Assembly (NCBI GenBank): GCA_024277515.1
Contig: JAJRVB010000215.1
Span: 1 to 5,300, forward strand
Reading direction: 5' to 3'
Length of the DNA: 5,300 nt
From: Nitrospirota bacterium
GTDB taxonomy: Bacteria > Nitrospirota > Thermodesulfovibrionia > UBA6902
Made by a program: the position numbers and the translations under genes. This document shows positions 1 through 5,300 of this stretch, in pieces. Each line of letters opens with the position of its first letter. The first letter of the stretch is position 1. Below the pieces are notes generated by a model. That model searched no databases. It was not told the origin of the DNA and saw only the letters and a program-made list of their open reading frames with translations.

Positions 1-1091
1 AGAAAGAGATATTTAAAACCGGAAAGGTCGTATTTTTTGAGATACTCTCCTTCAGGATCGTCCCTTTTAATGGCACGGAAGGCGGTAGGCGCGGTAAAGA
101 GCGCCTTTACGCTGTGTTGTGAAATGACCCTCCAGAATGCACCCGGATCCGGTGTCCCCACCGGCTTGCCTTCAAATATCACAGTTGTGCATCCCGTGAA
201 CAGCGGGGCATATACGATATAGGAATGTCCCACAACCCAGCCGACATCCGAGGCCGACCAGTAGACATCGCCCGGCTTTATGTCATAGATGTTCTCCATG
301 CTCCAGCGAAGCGCTACTGCATGTCCGCCGTTGTCCCTCACGATCCCTTTGGGTATGCCTGTGGTCCCCGAAGTATAAAGGATATAAAGAGGATCGGTTG
401 CCTGCACAGGCACACAGTCAGCAGGATCAGCCTTTGACATCATCTCATCCCAGTCATAATCACGCCCCTCCGTCATTTCAGCCTTCAGAATGGGCCGCTG
501 GAGAACAACACATGTATCGAGCTTGTATGTGGCAAGTTCAATGGCCTTGTTCACCATCGGTTTGTAGGCAATAAGTTTCTTGCCCTCAACAGCCCCTGAA
601 GCCGTCACGATTAGCTTTGGTTTTGCATCATCGATCCTGATCGCAAGCTCATGCGGGGCAAAACCCCCGAAGACCACGGAATGTATGGCGCCGAGCCTTG
701 CACAGGCGAGCATGGCGACCGCAGCCTGAGGCACCATCGGCATATAGATGATGACCGTATCACCTTTTGAGACACCCAGCCCGCGCAGGACCCCCGCAAA
801 TCTTGAAACAAGCCCGAGGAGTTCCCTGTAGGTGATCTTCCGGATCTGGTCAGTGACAGGGCTGTCATAAATGATGGCAACCTGATCACCCCTGCCGTCT
901 TCAACGTGACGGTCAACAGCATTGTAACAGGTGTGCATTTCACCGCCGGCAAACCAGCGGTAAAAGGGAGGGTTTGAGTCATCAAGCACCTGGTCACATT
1001 TCTTATACCATGAAATTTTTTCTGCTGCCTCGGCCCAGAATGCCTCCGGCTCCTGAATACTCCTCTGAAAAATATTTTCATATTTCCCCAT
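1..1091 (-). CDS. prpE: Propionyl-CoA synthetase-like acyl-CoA ligase (PrpE type), N-terminal 363 residues; 3' end beyond window
   Basis: AMP-forming short-chain acyl-CoA synthetase, which activates propionate (or acetate or a related short acid) with ATP and CoA in the cytoplasm. The reading frame is open from ATG at 1091 to the window edge, giving 363 residues; family members are usually about 630, so the C-terminal lid with its acetylation-site lysine is missing. Residues 1-60 look like the ACAS N-terminal region. The P-loop/A3 motif YTSGTTGIPKG is at 239-249. It is followed by IVRDNGGHAVAL (250-261), SDVGWVVGHSYIVYAP (281-296) and FEGKPVGTPDPGAFWRV (306-322). The RDNGGH signature after A3 is characteristic of PrpE/ACSS3 proteins, where acetyl-CoA synthetase (Acs) normally has HTTGG. 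The start is supported by GGAGGT four bases upstream. The gene begins 73 bases after the selB stop and may be co-transcribed with it, but no functional link to selenium is known. Family assignment is firm; the exact acid substrate is inferred. Confidence 0.93.
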   Translation of the reverse strand, partial: MGKYENIFQRSIQEPEAFWAEAAEKISWYKKCDQVLDDSNPPFYRWFAGGEMHTCYNAVDRHVEDGRGDQVAIIYDSPVTDQIRKITYRELLGLVSRFAGVLRGLGVSKGDTVIIYMPMVPQAAVAMLACARLGAIHSVVFGGFAPHELAIRIDDAKPKLIVTASGAVEGKKLIAYKPMVNKAIELATYKLDTCVVLQRPILKAEMTEGRDYDWDEMMSKADPADCVPVQATDPLYILYTSGTTGIPKGIVRDNGGHAVALRWSMENIYDIKPGDVYWSASDVGWVVGHSYIVYAPLFTGCTTVIFEGKPVGTPDPGAFWRVISQHSVKALFTAPTAFRAIKRDDPEGEYLKKYDLSGFKYLF

Positions 1092-1095
1092 GTGT

Positions 1096-1101
1096 ACCTC
1101 C
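1096..1101 (-). promoter_or_regulatory. Strong Shine-Dalgarno site of the prpE-like gene
   Basis: The minus strand reads GGAGGT, then ACAC, then ATG at 1091. This is a full anti-16S match with slightly short spacing (4-5 bases), and it fixes the start codon. It is the only strong ribosome-binding site seen among the three gene starts in the window. Confidence 0.85.
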
Positions 1102-1164
1102 AGTAGTTTTTATTGTGTGCCCTGGCATTAGCCTGATTAATCCCAAAATGGCCTTGTATCCGCC

Positions 1165-3099
1165 CTAAATTTTCTTCAGAAGTTTTCTGACTTCCCCCAC
1201 GCGGAGGGTGACACGGCCGGCATCAAGATGTTCCAGAAAAGGGAGGGCAAATTTTCGTGATGTCTGCAGTAAGTCGCGAAATTCACCGACCGTCATTTCA
1301 CTCTTGCCCGCAAAAAAGTCCTTCAGCCCTTTGAGCATCTTTGTGTGGTGTTGCATGGTAATATACATCGAATCATTTATCCGCACAAGACTCTTTTCCG
1401 CAGCCATAATCTTGAGAAGCTCTTCCGCCTCCTGCGGTCTTATCGAGACTGCCTTTGCAAGTTCATCTCTGGAAGGGGGTTGAAACGCAGACTTCTCAAG
1501 CACCGTCAATATCCTCTCCTTAAGCGCCTGCTTGTCCTCGCTCAGGGCGATCCTGAATGTCTTGAGCCGTACAATGTCCCGCTCAACGAAAATGTCACCC
1601 ACCTGTGATAGAAAGACCTCAAAGAGCCTCTGGTCCAGCCCCCTGTATAGGGCCCTCAGCGCCTCCTTTGTCATGCCCGGCTTAAGTGGATTGGATTTGT
1701 GAAAATCAGAAAGGGTATCAACGAGCCTTTTCCCGAATTCGTCATACTTCTCTTTATGAATGATCCTGCCTTCACACTGAAGCAGTTTTCCGGCCTTTAC
1801 CAGGGCATGTATTTCACGCTGGAGCTCTGGTGGCTCTATCTTTATCCAGCCCGAGAGATCAGCCATGGAAACACCGTTCAGGCCGCCCTGGAGTATCTTG
1901 AGTCCGAGTTTTTCCTGAAGACTTCCCTGTTCAAAGACCGCAAGGTCCCTCAGCCTTTCATCCCTGCTCCGTCTCTTTGGCGAGACATCGAGAATTTCAC
2001 CGCCGCCTATAGTCATCAGCGGGGAAAATCTTCGAATTATATACCTGTCCCCTGCCATCACGGTTATCGGCTCTTTAAACCTGAGCTGGCAAAAGGCCTT
2101 GCCTCCCAGCTTTAATTCTTCACGGTCACTTTCGCCGGAGGGGCCCGGGGCCTCCCTGCTGCCGGCGGGATAAATAATGATCCTGCCGGTCAGCTCTGTT
2201 GTCCCGGTGTGAAAGTGAACAAGGCTCCTGTTTTTCAGGCCCTTTACAGGCGCGCTCTTTAAAAGTTCAATGTCCGCGTCAATAAAGTACGTCGTCTTTA
2301 ACCTGTCAGGAATGGCTATGACATCACCGCGCTGAATATCTTCCTTTGCAACACCCTGAAGGTTAATGGCCACGCGCTGGCCTGCATATGCCTTTTTAAT
2401 GTCTTTTCCGTGGCTCTGGAGTCCCCGGACCTTCGCCCTGGTCCCCTTTGGAAGGATCTCTATGCCGGCCTCAACCGAGATGCTGCCGGAAATGGCCGTA
2501 CCGGTAACGACCGTTCCAAACCCCCTGAGGGTGAATATCCTGTCAACAGGAAGCCTGAAGATCCCCTTCTCCGATTTCGGCTCCACACTCATCGCAAGGC
2601 CCCTGATTTTTTCTTTCAGCAGGTCAATGTTGACTCCGCTCTTTGAAGAGACAGCAACAATTTCAGCGCCCTCAAGAAACGAGTCCCTGACAAAGTCCCT
2701 CACCTCTTCCTGAACGAGCTCGATCCAGTCTTCCTCAACAAGGTCTGATTTGGTTATGGCGATCAGTCCCCTTTTGACCCTGAGCAGCCTGCAGATATCA
2801 AGGTGCTCCCTGCTCTGCGGCATGATACCCTCATCCGCGGCAATGACCATGAGCACCATATCGATCCCGCCTGCACCGGCAAGCATGTTCTTGATGAGTC
2901 GCTCATGACCCGGCACATCCACAATGCCGACCTTCAGTCCGTCAGGATATGCCAGGTCAGCAAACCCGAGGTCAATCGTAATGCCCCTTTCCTTTTCTTC
3001 CTTGAGCCGGTCCGGGTCTGTGCCGGTCAGGGCCTTGACGAGCGCGCTCTTGCCGTGATCTATATGTCCTGCTGTTCCGAGAATTACGTAACGACTCAT
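1165..3099 (-). CDS. selB: Selenocysteine-specific translation elongation factor SelB
   Basis: GTPase that binds selenocysteinyl-tRNA(Sec) and the SECIS hairpin in selenoprotein mRNA, placing selenocysteine at in-frame UGA on the ribosome. Complete, 644 residues; E. coli SelB is 614. The EF-Tu-like G domain has G1 GHIDHGKS (11-18), the switch I region EKERGITIDLGFA (35-47), G3 DVPGHE (61-66), G4 TKSD (116-119) and G5-like SSKSG (151-155). Beta-barrel domains II and III follow at about 178-370, with RIFTLRGFGTVVTGT (187-201) typical of SelB domain II. The remainder, about 371-644, is the tandem winged-helix region that reads the SECIS RNA; it ends with SRKFALPFLEHLD (614-626), a hallmark of the last winged helix. 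Residues 311-332 form a polar Pro/Gly/Ser/Glu-rich stretch that looks like an extra loop in domain III. No Shine-Dalgarno is visible before ATG 3099, but no in-frame alternative start exists upstream and the N-terminus is canonical. It lies 110 bases after selA, as expected for a selAB operon. Confidence 0.98.
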   Translation of the reverse strand: MSRYVILGTAGHIDHGKSALVKALTGTDPDRLKEEKERGITIDLGFADLAYPDGLKVGIVDVPGHERLIKNMLAGAGGIDMVLMVIAADEGIMPQSREHLDICRLLRVKRGLIAITKSDLVEEDWIELVQEEVRDFVRDSFLEGAEIVAVSSKSGVNIDLLKEKIRGLAMSVEPKSEKGIFRLPVDRIFTLRGFGTVVTGTAISGSISVEAGIEILPKGTRAKVRGLQSHGKDIKKAYAGQRVAINLQGVAKEDIQRGDVIAIPDRLKTTYFIDADIELLKSAPVKGLKNRSLVHFHTGTTELTGRIIIYPAGSREAPGPSGESDREELKLGGKAFCQLRFKEPITVMAGDRYIIRRFSPLMTIGGGEILDVSPKRRSRDERLRDLAVFEQGSLQEKLGLKILQGGLNGVSMADLSGWIKIEPPELQREIHALVKAGKLLQCEGRIIHKEKYDEFGKRLVDTLSDFHKSNPLKPGMTKEALRALYRGLDQRLFEVFLSQVGDIFVERDIVRLKTFRIALSEDKQALKERILTVLEKSAFQPPSRDELAKAVSIRPQEAEELLKIMAAEKSLVRINDSMYITMQHHTKMLKGLKDFFAGKSEMTVGEFRDLLQTSRKFALPFLEHLDAGRVTLRVGEVRKLLKKI

Positions 3100-3112
3100 A
3101 GTTTTAAAAAAA

Positions 3113-3199
3113 GTATACAGTAGTCAGAAAACAGTATGCAGTATGGTAGTTAGTAGTGAGGTACGAACAAGTCACCCCTGTCTACTGACTACTGTTTAC
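3113..3199. repeat. Imperfect 22-base inverted repeat in the selA-selB gap
   Basis: The left arm at 3113-3134 and the reverse complement of the right arm at 3178-3199 match at 19 of 22 positions, including the uninterrupted core ACAGTAGTCAG; the loop is 43 bases. The right arm starts 10 bases past the selA stop and the left arm ends 13 bases before the selB start, so the element fills most of the intergenic gap. The loop also carries degenerate CAGTA/TAGTAG units. No U-tract typical of an intrinsic terminator directly follows the stem in the coding direction until the T-run at 3104-3110, after ACTGTATAC. It could be a dispersed intergenic repeat, an mRNA-stabilising or processing hairpin, or a weak attenuator; the sequence does not decide between these. 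Confidence 0.75.
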
Positions 3200-3209
3200 C
3201 ATTTCCTGT

Positions 3210-4610
3210 TTATTGATTCTCTCCAAAAGCTGCAGCTACACTTTTCACAAGTGTTTTGACTTCCCGGTCCAGTACTGTCCTTGCATCAATAAGCAGGGCG
3301 TCTCCCTGAATCCTCGCAATGACAGGGGGGGCGCCCAGACGCAGTTTCTTTTCGAGGGCATTGACCGACATATTGACCGGCCTGACGGAAATCGCAAATG
3401 TCGGGAAATCCGTTTCCGGCAGGGAACCTCCCCCGGCACGTGACTGGTCCGGGACAATTTCGAGCACCGCCCTTTCAGAGATGAGTTTCTTTAAGGAATT
3501 CCGTATCCTGTTTGCCCTCTTTTTGATAATGTCCTTCGGCTGGGTCAGCATCCGTAATGCAGGGATGTCCTGCAGGGCCTTTTCCTCATCAAGATACTGC
3601 ATGAAAGTCGCCTCAAGCGCCGCAAAGGTCATCTTGTCGATGCGCATCGCCCTGAGCATGGGGTTTTTCTGGATCTTCTGTATCAGTTTTTCCCTGCCAA
3701 CAATGATGCCTGCCTGGGGGCCGCCAAGGAGCTTGTCACCACTGAATGTCACAAGGTCCGCGCCCTGCCTGATGACTTCCTGCACCGCAGGTTCCCCGTA
3801 TATACCAAACCGCTCAAGACTGATCAGACACCCGCTCCCAAGGTCATCCACGACAGGTATCTTAAACTCCCGCCCCAGCGCTGCCAGCACTGAAATCGGC
3901 ACCTCTTCACTAAAGCCGATCACCTTGTAATTGCTCTGATGCACCTTGAGTAAAAGCCCGGTATTGCCGCAAAGGGCATTTTCATAGTCAGATAAATGCG
4001 TCTTGTTGGTCGTGCCCACTTCTCTCAGGATTGCACCGCTCGCCTGCATCACCGACGGGATCCTGAAGGAACCCCCGATCTCAACGAGCTCTCCGCGTGA
4101 GACGATGACTTCTTTGCCACGGGCAAATGTATCAAGACAGATGAGCACGGCAGCGGCATTATTGTTCACCACAACAGCATCTTCCGCGCCGGTCAGTTCG
4201 GTGATGATCTCTTTTATGTGAGTGTACCGTTTCCCCCGTTTGCCTATGGATATTTCATATTCGAGATTGGAATAGCTCCCTGCAGCAGCCTTCACATTTT
4301 CGATGGCCCTGTCAGAGAGCACCGCCCTGCCGAGGTTGGTATGAATAACAACGCCGGATGCGTTGATAAGCGGTCTCAGCTTATATTCAGAGTGTTTTTT
4401 GATTTTCTCTTCAATCTGTGCTGCAAGTGCATCGAGTGATACATCAGGGTCAGCGCCTCCCAGGATCTCTTTACGTTTTGAGTCAATCACTTCGCGTATG
4501 GACCGGGTGACTGTTTTTCTGTAATATTTTTCGAGCCAGACCCTGCCCTCAGGACTATTCAGACACTCATTTACCTGTGGCAATGAAGAGAGTTTCTTCC
4601 GGTTTGTCAT
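3210..4610 (-). CDS. selA: L-seryl-tRNA(Sec) selenium transferase (selenocysteine synthase) SelA
   Basis: PLP-dependent enzyme that converts Ser-tRNA(Sec) to Sec-tRNA(Sec) using selenophosphate from SelD; family members form large ring-shaped homo-oligomers in the cytoplasm. Complete at 466 residues, close to E. coli SelA (463). The N-terminal tRNA-binding region covers about 1-75 (SSLPQVNECL at 8-17). The catalytic core has LINASGVVIHTNLGRA (81-96), TGAEDAVVVNNNAAAVL (140-156), VSRGELVEIGGSFRIP (170-185), EVGTTNKTH (197-205), VDDLGSGCL (254-262) and SGDKLLGGPQAGIIVG (290-305). The PLP-anchoring lysine is K293, by homology with K295 of the E. coli enzyme. RAMRIDKMTFAALEAT (320-335) is also conserved. 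All expected motifs are present. The ATG at 4610 gives a normal N-terminus, but no Shine-Dalgarno precedes it. selB follows in the same direction, and the two form the Sec-decoding module. Confidence 0.98.
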   Translation of the reverse strand: MTNRKKLSSLPQVNECLNSPEGRVWLEKYYRKTVTRSIREVIDSKRKEILGGADPDVSLDALAAQIEEKIKKHSEYKLRPLINASGVVIHTNLGRAVLSDRAIENVKAAAGSYSNLEYEISIGKRGKRYTHIKEIITELTGAEDAVVVNNNAAAVLICLDTFARGKEVIVSRGELVEIGGSFRIPSVMQASGAILREVGTTNKTHLSDYENALCGNTGLLLKVHQSNYKVIGFSEEVPISVLAALGREFKIPVVDDLGSGCLISLERFGIYGEPAVQEVIRQGADLVTFSGDKLLGGPQAGIIVGREKLIQKIQKNPMLRAMRIDKMTFAALEATFMQYLDEEKALQDIPALRMLTQPKDIIKKRANRIRNSLKKLISERAVLEIVPDQSRAGGGSLPETDFPTFAISVRPVNMSVNALEKKLRLGAPPVIARIQGDALLIDARTVLDREVKTLVKSVAAAFGENQ

Positions 4611-4616
4611 GCGTTA

Positions 4617-4646
4617 TTTATATACAATTAAAATGTCAAATGTCAA
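4617..4646 (-). promoter_or_regulatory. Candidate sigma70-type promoter of selA, -35 inside repeat arm
   Basis: On the minus strand a perfect TTGACA (4646-4641) is followed by 18 bases and TATAAA (4622-4617), or by 16 bases and the overlapping TATATA (4624-4619). This is close to the consensus for a housekeeping promoter. The -35 hexamer belongs to the inverted repeat described at 4632-4758, so the match may be accidental because the repeat contains several TTGACA copies. The predicted start of transcription falls at or next to the selA ATG (4610). Confidence 0.45.
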
Positions 4647-4758
4647 AGCTCAAATGCCAAATCAAACCATAATGACTGAATGTCAAAATATGGATGGGCA
4701 TTTTTTAAAATTGTAACTTTGTCATTCACTTGACATTTGAGCTTTGACATTTGACATT
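4632..4758. repeat. 29-base near-perfect inverted repeat between ykgJ-like gene and selA
   Basis: The arms are 4632-4660 and 4730-4758. The left arm matches the reverse complement of the right arm at 28 of 29 positions, with a 69-base loop between. Each arm is itself made of degenerate AATGTCAAA / TTGACATTT units, and a further partial unit (AATGTCAAA) sits in the loop at 4679-4687. The loop also contains a smaller inverted pair, CCATA (4667-4671) with TATGG (4689-4693). The right arm overlaps the 3' end of the upstream gene and the left arm ends 21 bases before the selA start. Downstream of the stem in the coding direction there is only a short TTTT, so this is a poor intrinsic terminator. 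Most likely a dispersed intergenic repeat or small non-autonomous element. Confidence 0.85.
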
Positions 4759-5300
4759 ACTCCTTTCATGCCGTTCCATCTTCCGCGCCAGTTCATGCCA
4801 GTTGCAGGCATGGAACTCTTTGGCCGTTCTGTGAAAGTCCCCGGTCTCGATCATCCTGGTCCTGTCCGATTCCTTTTCTACTCCGTAAAACGGGAGCATA
4901 ATGAAAAATGCCTGGTCAACATATCTTTTTACAGGGTCCATGACATCTTCCCGCCTTGTGTAATAGGGGTCCTCCCCCTCTCCGCACGGCCGTTCAAAGA
5001 CATTAAACTGCCTGCAGGCCATCGGCCTGAGCGGATGTATGGAACAGACCCCTTCCAGAAGAAAAGGGCATGAATTGTCCGGCCTGAACTCTTCAAGCTG
5101 CTTCTTCAGTAAACCCCGGACAGGGCCTTTTATTTTATAGGCCGCATACCATGAGATTCCCGCAATTTCGAGCGGATATACGGGAATGTCCTTGTGAGTG
5201 CTGCAGCAGTGAGAACAACCCCTGGCACAGGCCAGCTTTCTGCCTTTCTTTTTCCCGGACTCGATTGCGCGTGATACACCCCGGTCTATGATGTGATAAC
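4726..5300 (-). CDS. YkgJ-family cysteine-cluster (putative zinc/iron-chelating) protein, 5' end beyond window
   Basis: Partial: 190 residues and the TGA stop are in the window; the start lies to the right. The visible part carries the YkgJ/UPF0153 signature, CARGCSHCC (CxxxCxxCC at residues 24-32 of the visible portion), then CPFLLEGVCSIHPLRPMACR (77-96) with three more cysteines, and a further cysteine in ERPCGEG (104-110) and in HACNW. These cysteines are thought to bind zinc or an iron-sulfur centre; the family's biochemical role is not established. No membrane segment is visible. The final residues, NVKCQSSNV plus the last K, are encoded by one arm of the 29-base inverted repeat and are not typical of the family, so the native C-terminus was probably replaced or extended by the repeat. 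It lies 115 bases upstream of selA in the same direction. Family call is confident; function is unknown. Confidence 0.9.
   Translation of the reverse strand, partial: YHIIDRGVSRAIESGKKKGRKLACARGCSHCCSTHKDIPVYPLEIAGISWYAAYKIKGPVRGLLKKQLEEFRPDNSCPFLLEGVCSIHPLRPMACRQFNVFERPCGEGEDPYYTRREDVMDPVKRYVDQAFFIMLPFYGVEKESDRTRMIETGDFHRTAKEFHACNWHELARKMERHERSNVKCQSSNVK

Noticed and set aside
37..437. Plus-strand small open frames at 37-222 and 225-437.
   Set aside because: They lie opposite the conserved core of the acyl-CoA synthetase (A3 motif region) and have no independent support.
611..1081. A 156-residue open frame on the minus strand starting at 1081.
   Set aside because: It overlaps the PrpE-like gene in another frame; its product is arginine/serine-rich with no recognisable motif, whereas the overlapping frame gives a clear family match.
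2366..2713. Plus-strand open frames opposite selB and selA (for example 1699-2115, 2366-2713, 3319-3930).
   Set aside because: They are antisense shadows of strongly conserved genes, with no recognisable domains or ribosome sites that would favour them.
4611..4725. tRNA(Sec) gene (selC) or other small RNA in the selA upstream gap.
   Set aside because: No tRNA T-loop signature (GGTTCGAATCC or its complement) or acceptor stem is present; the gap is AT-rich repeat sequence.
4705..4728. The TGA ending the YkgJ-like gene could be a selenocysteine codon, given selAB next door.
   Set aside because: Reading through adds only six residues (MTKLQF) before a TAA at 4705-4707, with no conserved motif; the region is repeat-derived.
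4632..4758. CRISPR array suggested by the repeated AATGTCAAA units.
   Set aside because: The units are short, degenerate and arranged as an inverted pair, without regular spacers or cas genes.
4632..4758. Rho-independent terminator of the YkgJ-like gene.
   Set aside because: The stem is AT-rich with a 69-base loop and is followed only by TTTTAATT; it does not resemble a compact GC-rich stem with a U-tract.

Overview
All four genes lie on the minus strand, so transcription runs right to left: a truncated YkgJ-family cysteine-cluster protein (4726 to beyond 5300), selA (3210-4610), selB (1165-3099) and a truncated PrpE-type short-chain acyl-CoA synthetase (beyond 1 to 1091). The core is the bacterial selenocysteine machinery. 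SelA converts seryl-tRNA(Sec) to selenocysteinyl-tRNA(Sec). SelB is the dedicated elongation factor that delivers it to UGA codons marked by a SECIS hairpin. The tRNA(Sec) gene (selC) and selD are not in the window and must be elsewhere in the genome.

The organism is a selenoprotein-making bacterium of moderate base composition. SelA/SelB with a C-terminal winged-helix SelB region is a bacterial arrangement. The protein style, plus intergenic repeats built on TTGACATTTGA and CAGTAGTCAG units, suggests an anaerobic or microaerophilic lineage such as Nitrospirota or Desulfobacterota. That placement is an impression from pattern memory, not a result.

Region by region: 1-1091 holds the N-terminal 363 residues of the acyl-CoA synthetase, with a strong ribosome-binding site just upstream. 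The 73-base gap 1092-1164 separates it from selB, close enough for co-transcription. selB is complete at 644 residues. The 110-base gap 3100-3209 contains an imperfect 22-base inverted repeat with a 43-base loop. selA is complete at 466 residues. The 115-base gap 4611-4725 and the 3' end of the ykgJ-like gene share a 29-base inverted repeat (one mismatch, 69-base loop). One arm of it encodes the last residues of the YkgJ-like protein, and the other supplies a TTGACA hexamer correctly placed for a promoter just upstream of selA. No stretch longer than 300 bases lacks a gene.

I found no clear new biological system. The points most worth a second look are non-coding: the two inverted repeats that flank selA, the repeat-derived C-terminus of the YkgJ-like protein, and the possible repeat-derived and perhaps leaderless promoter of selA.
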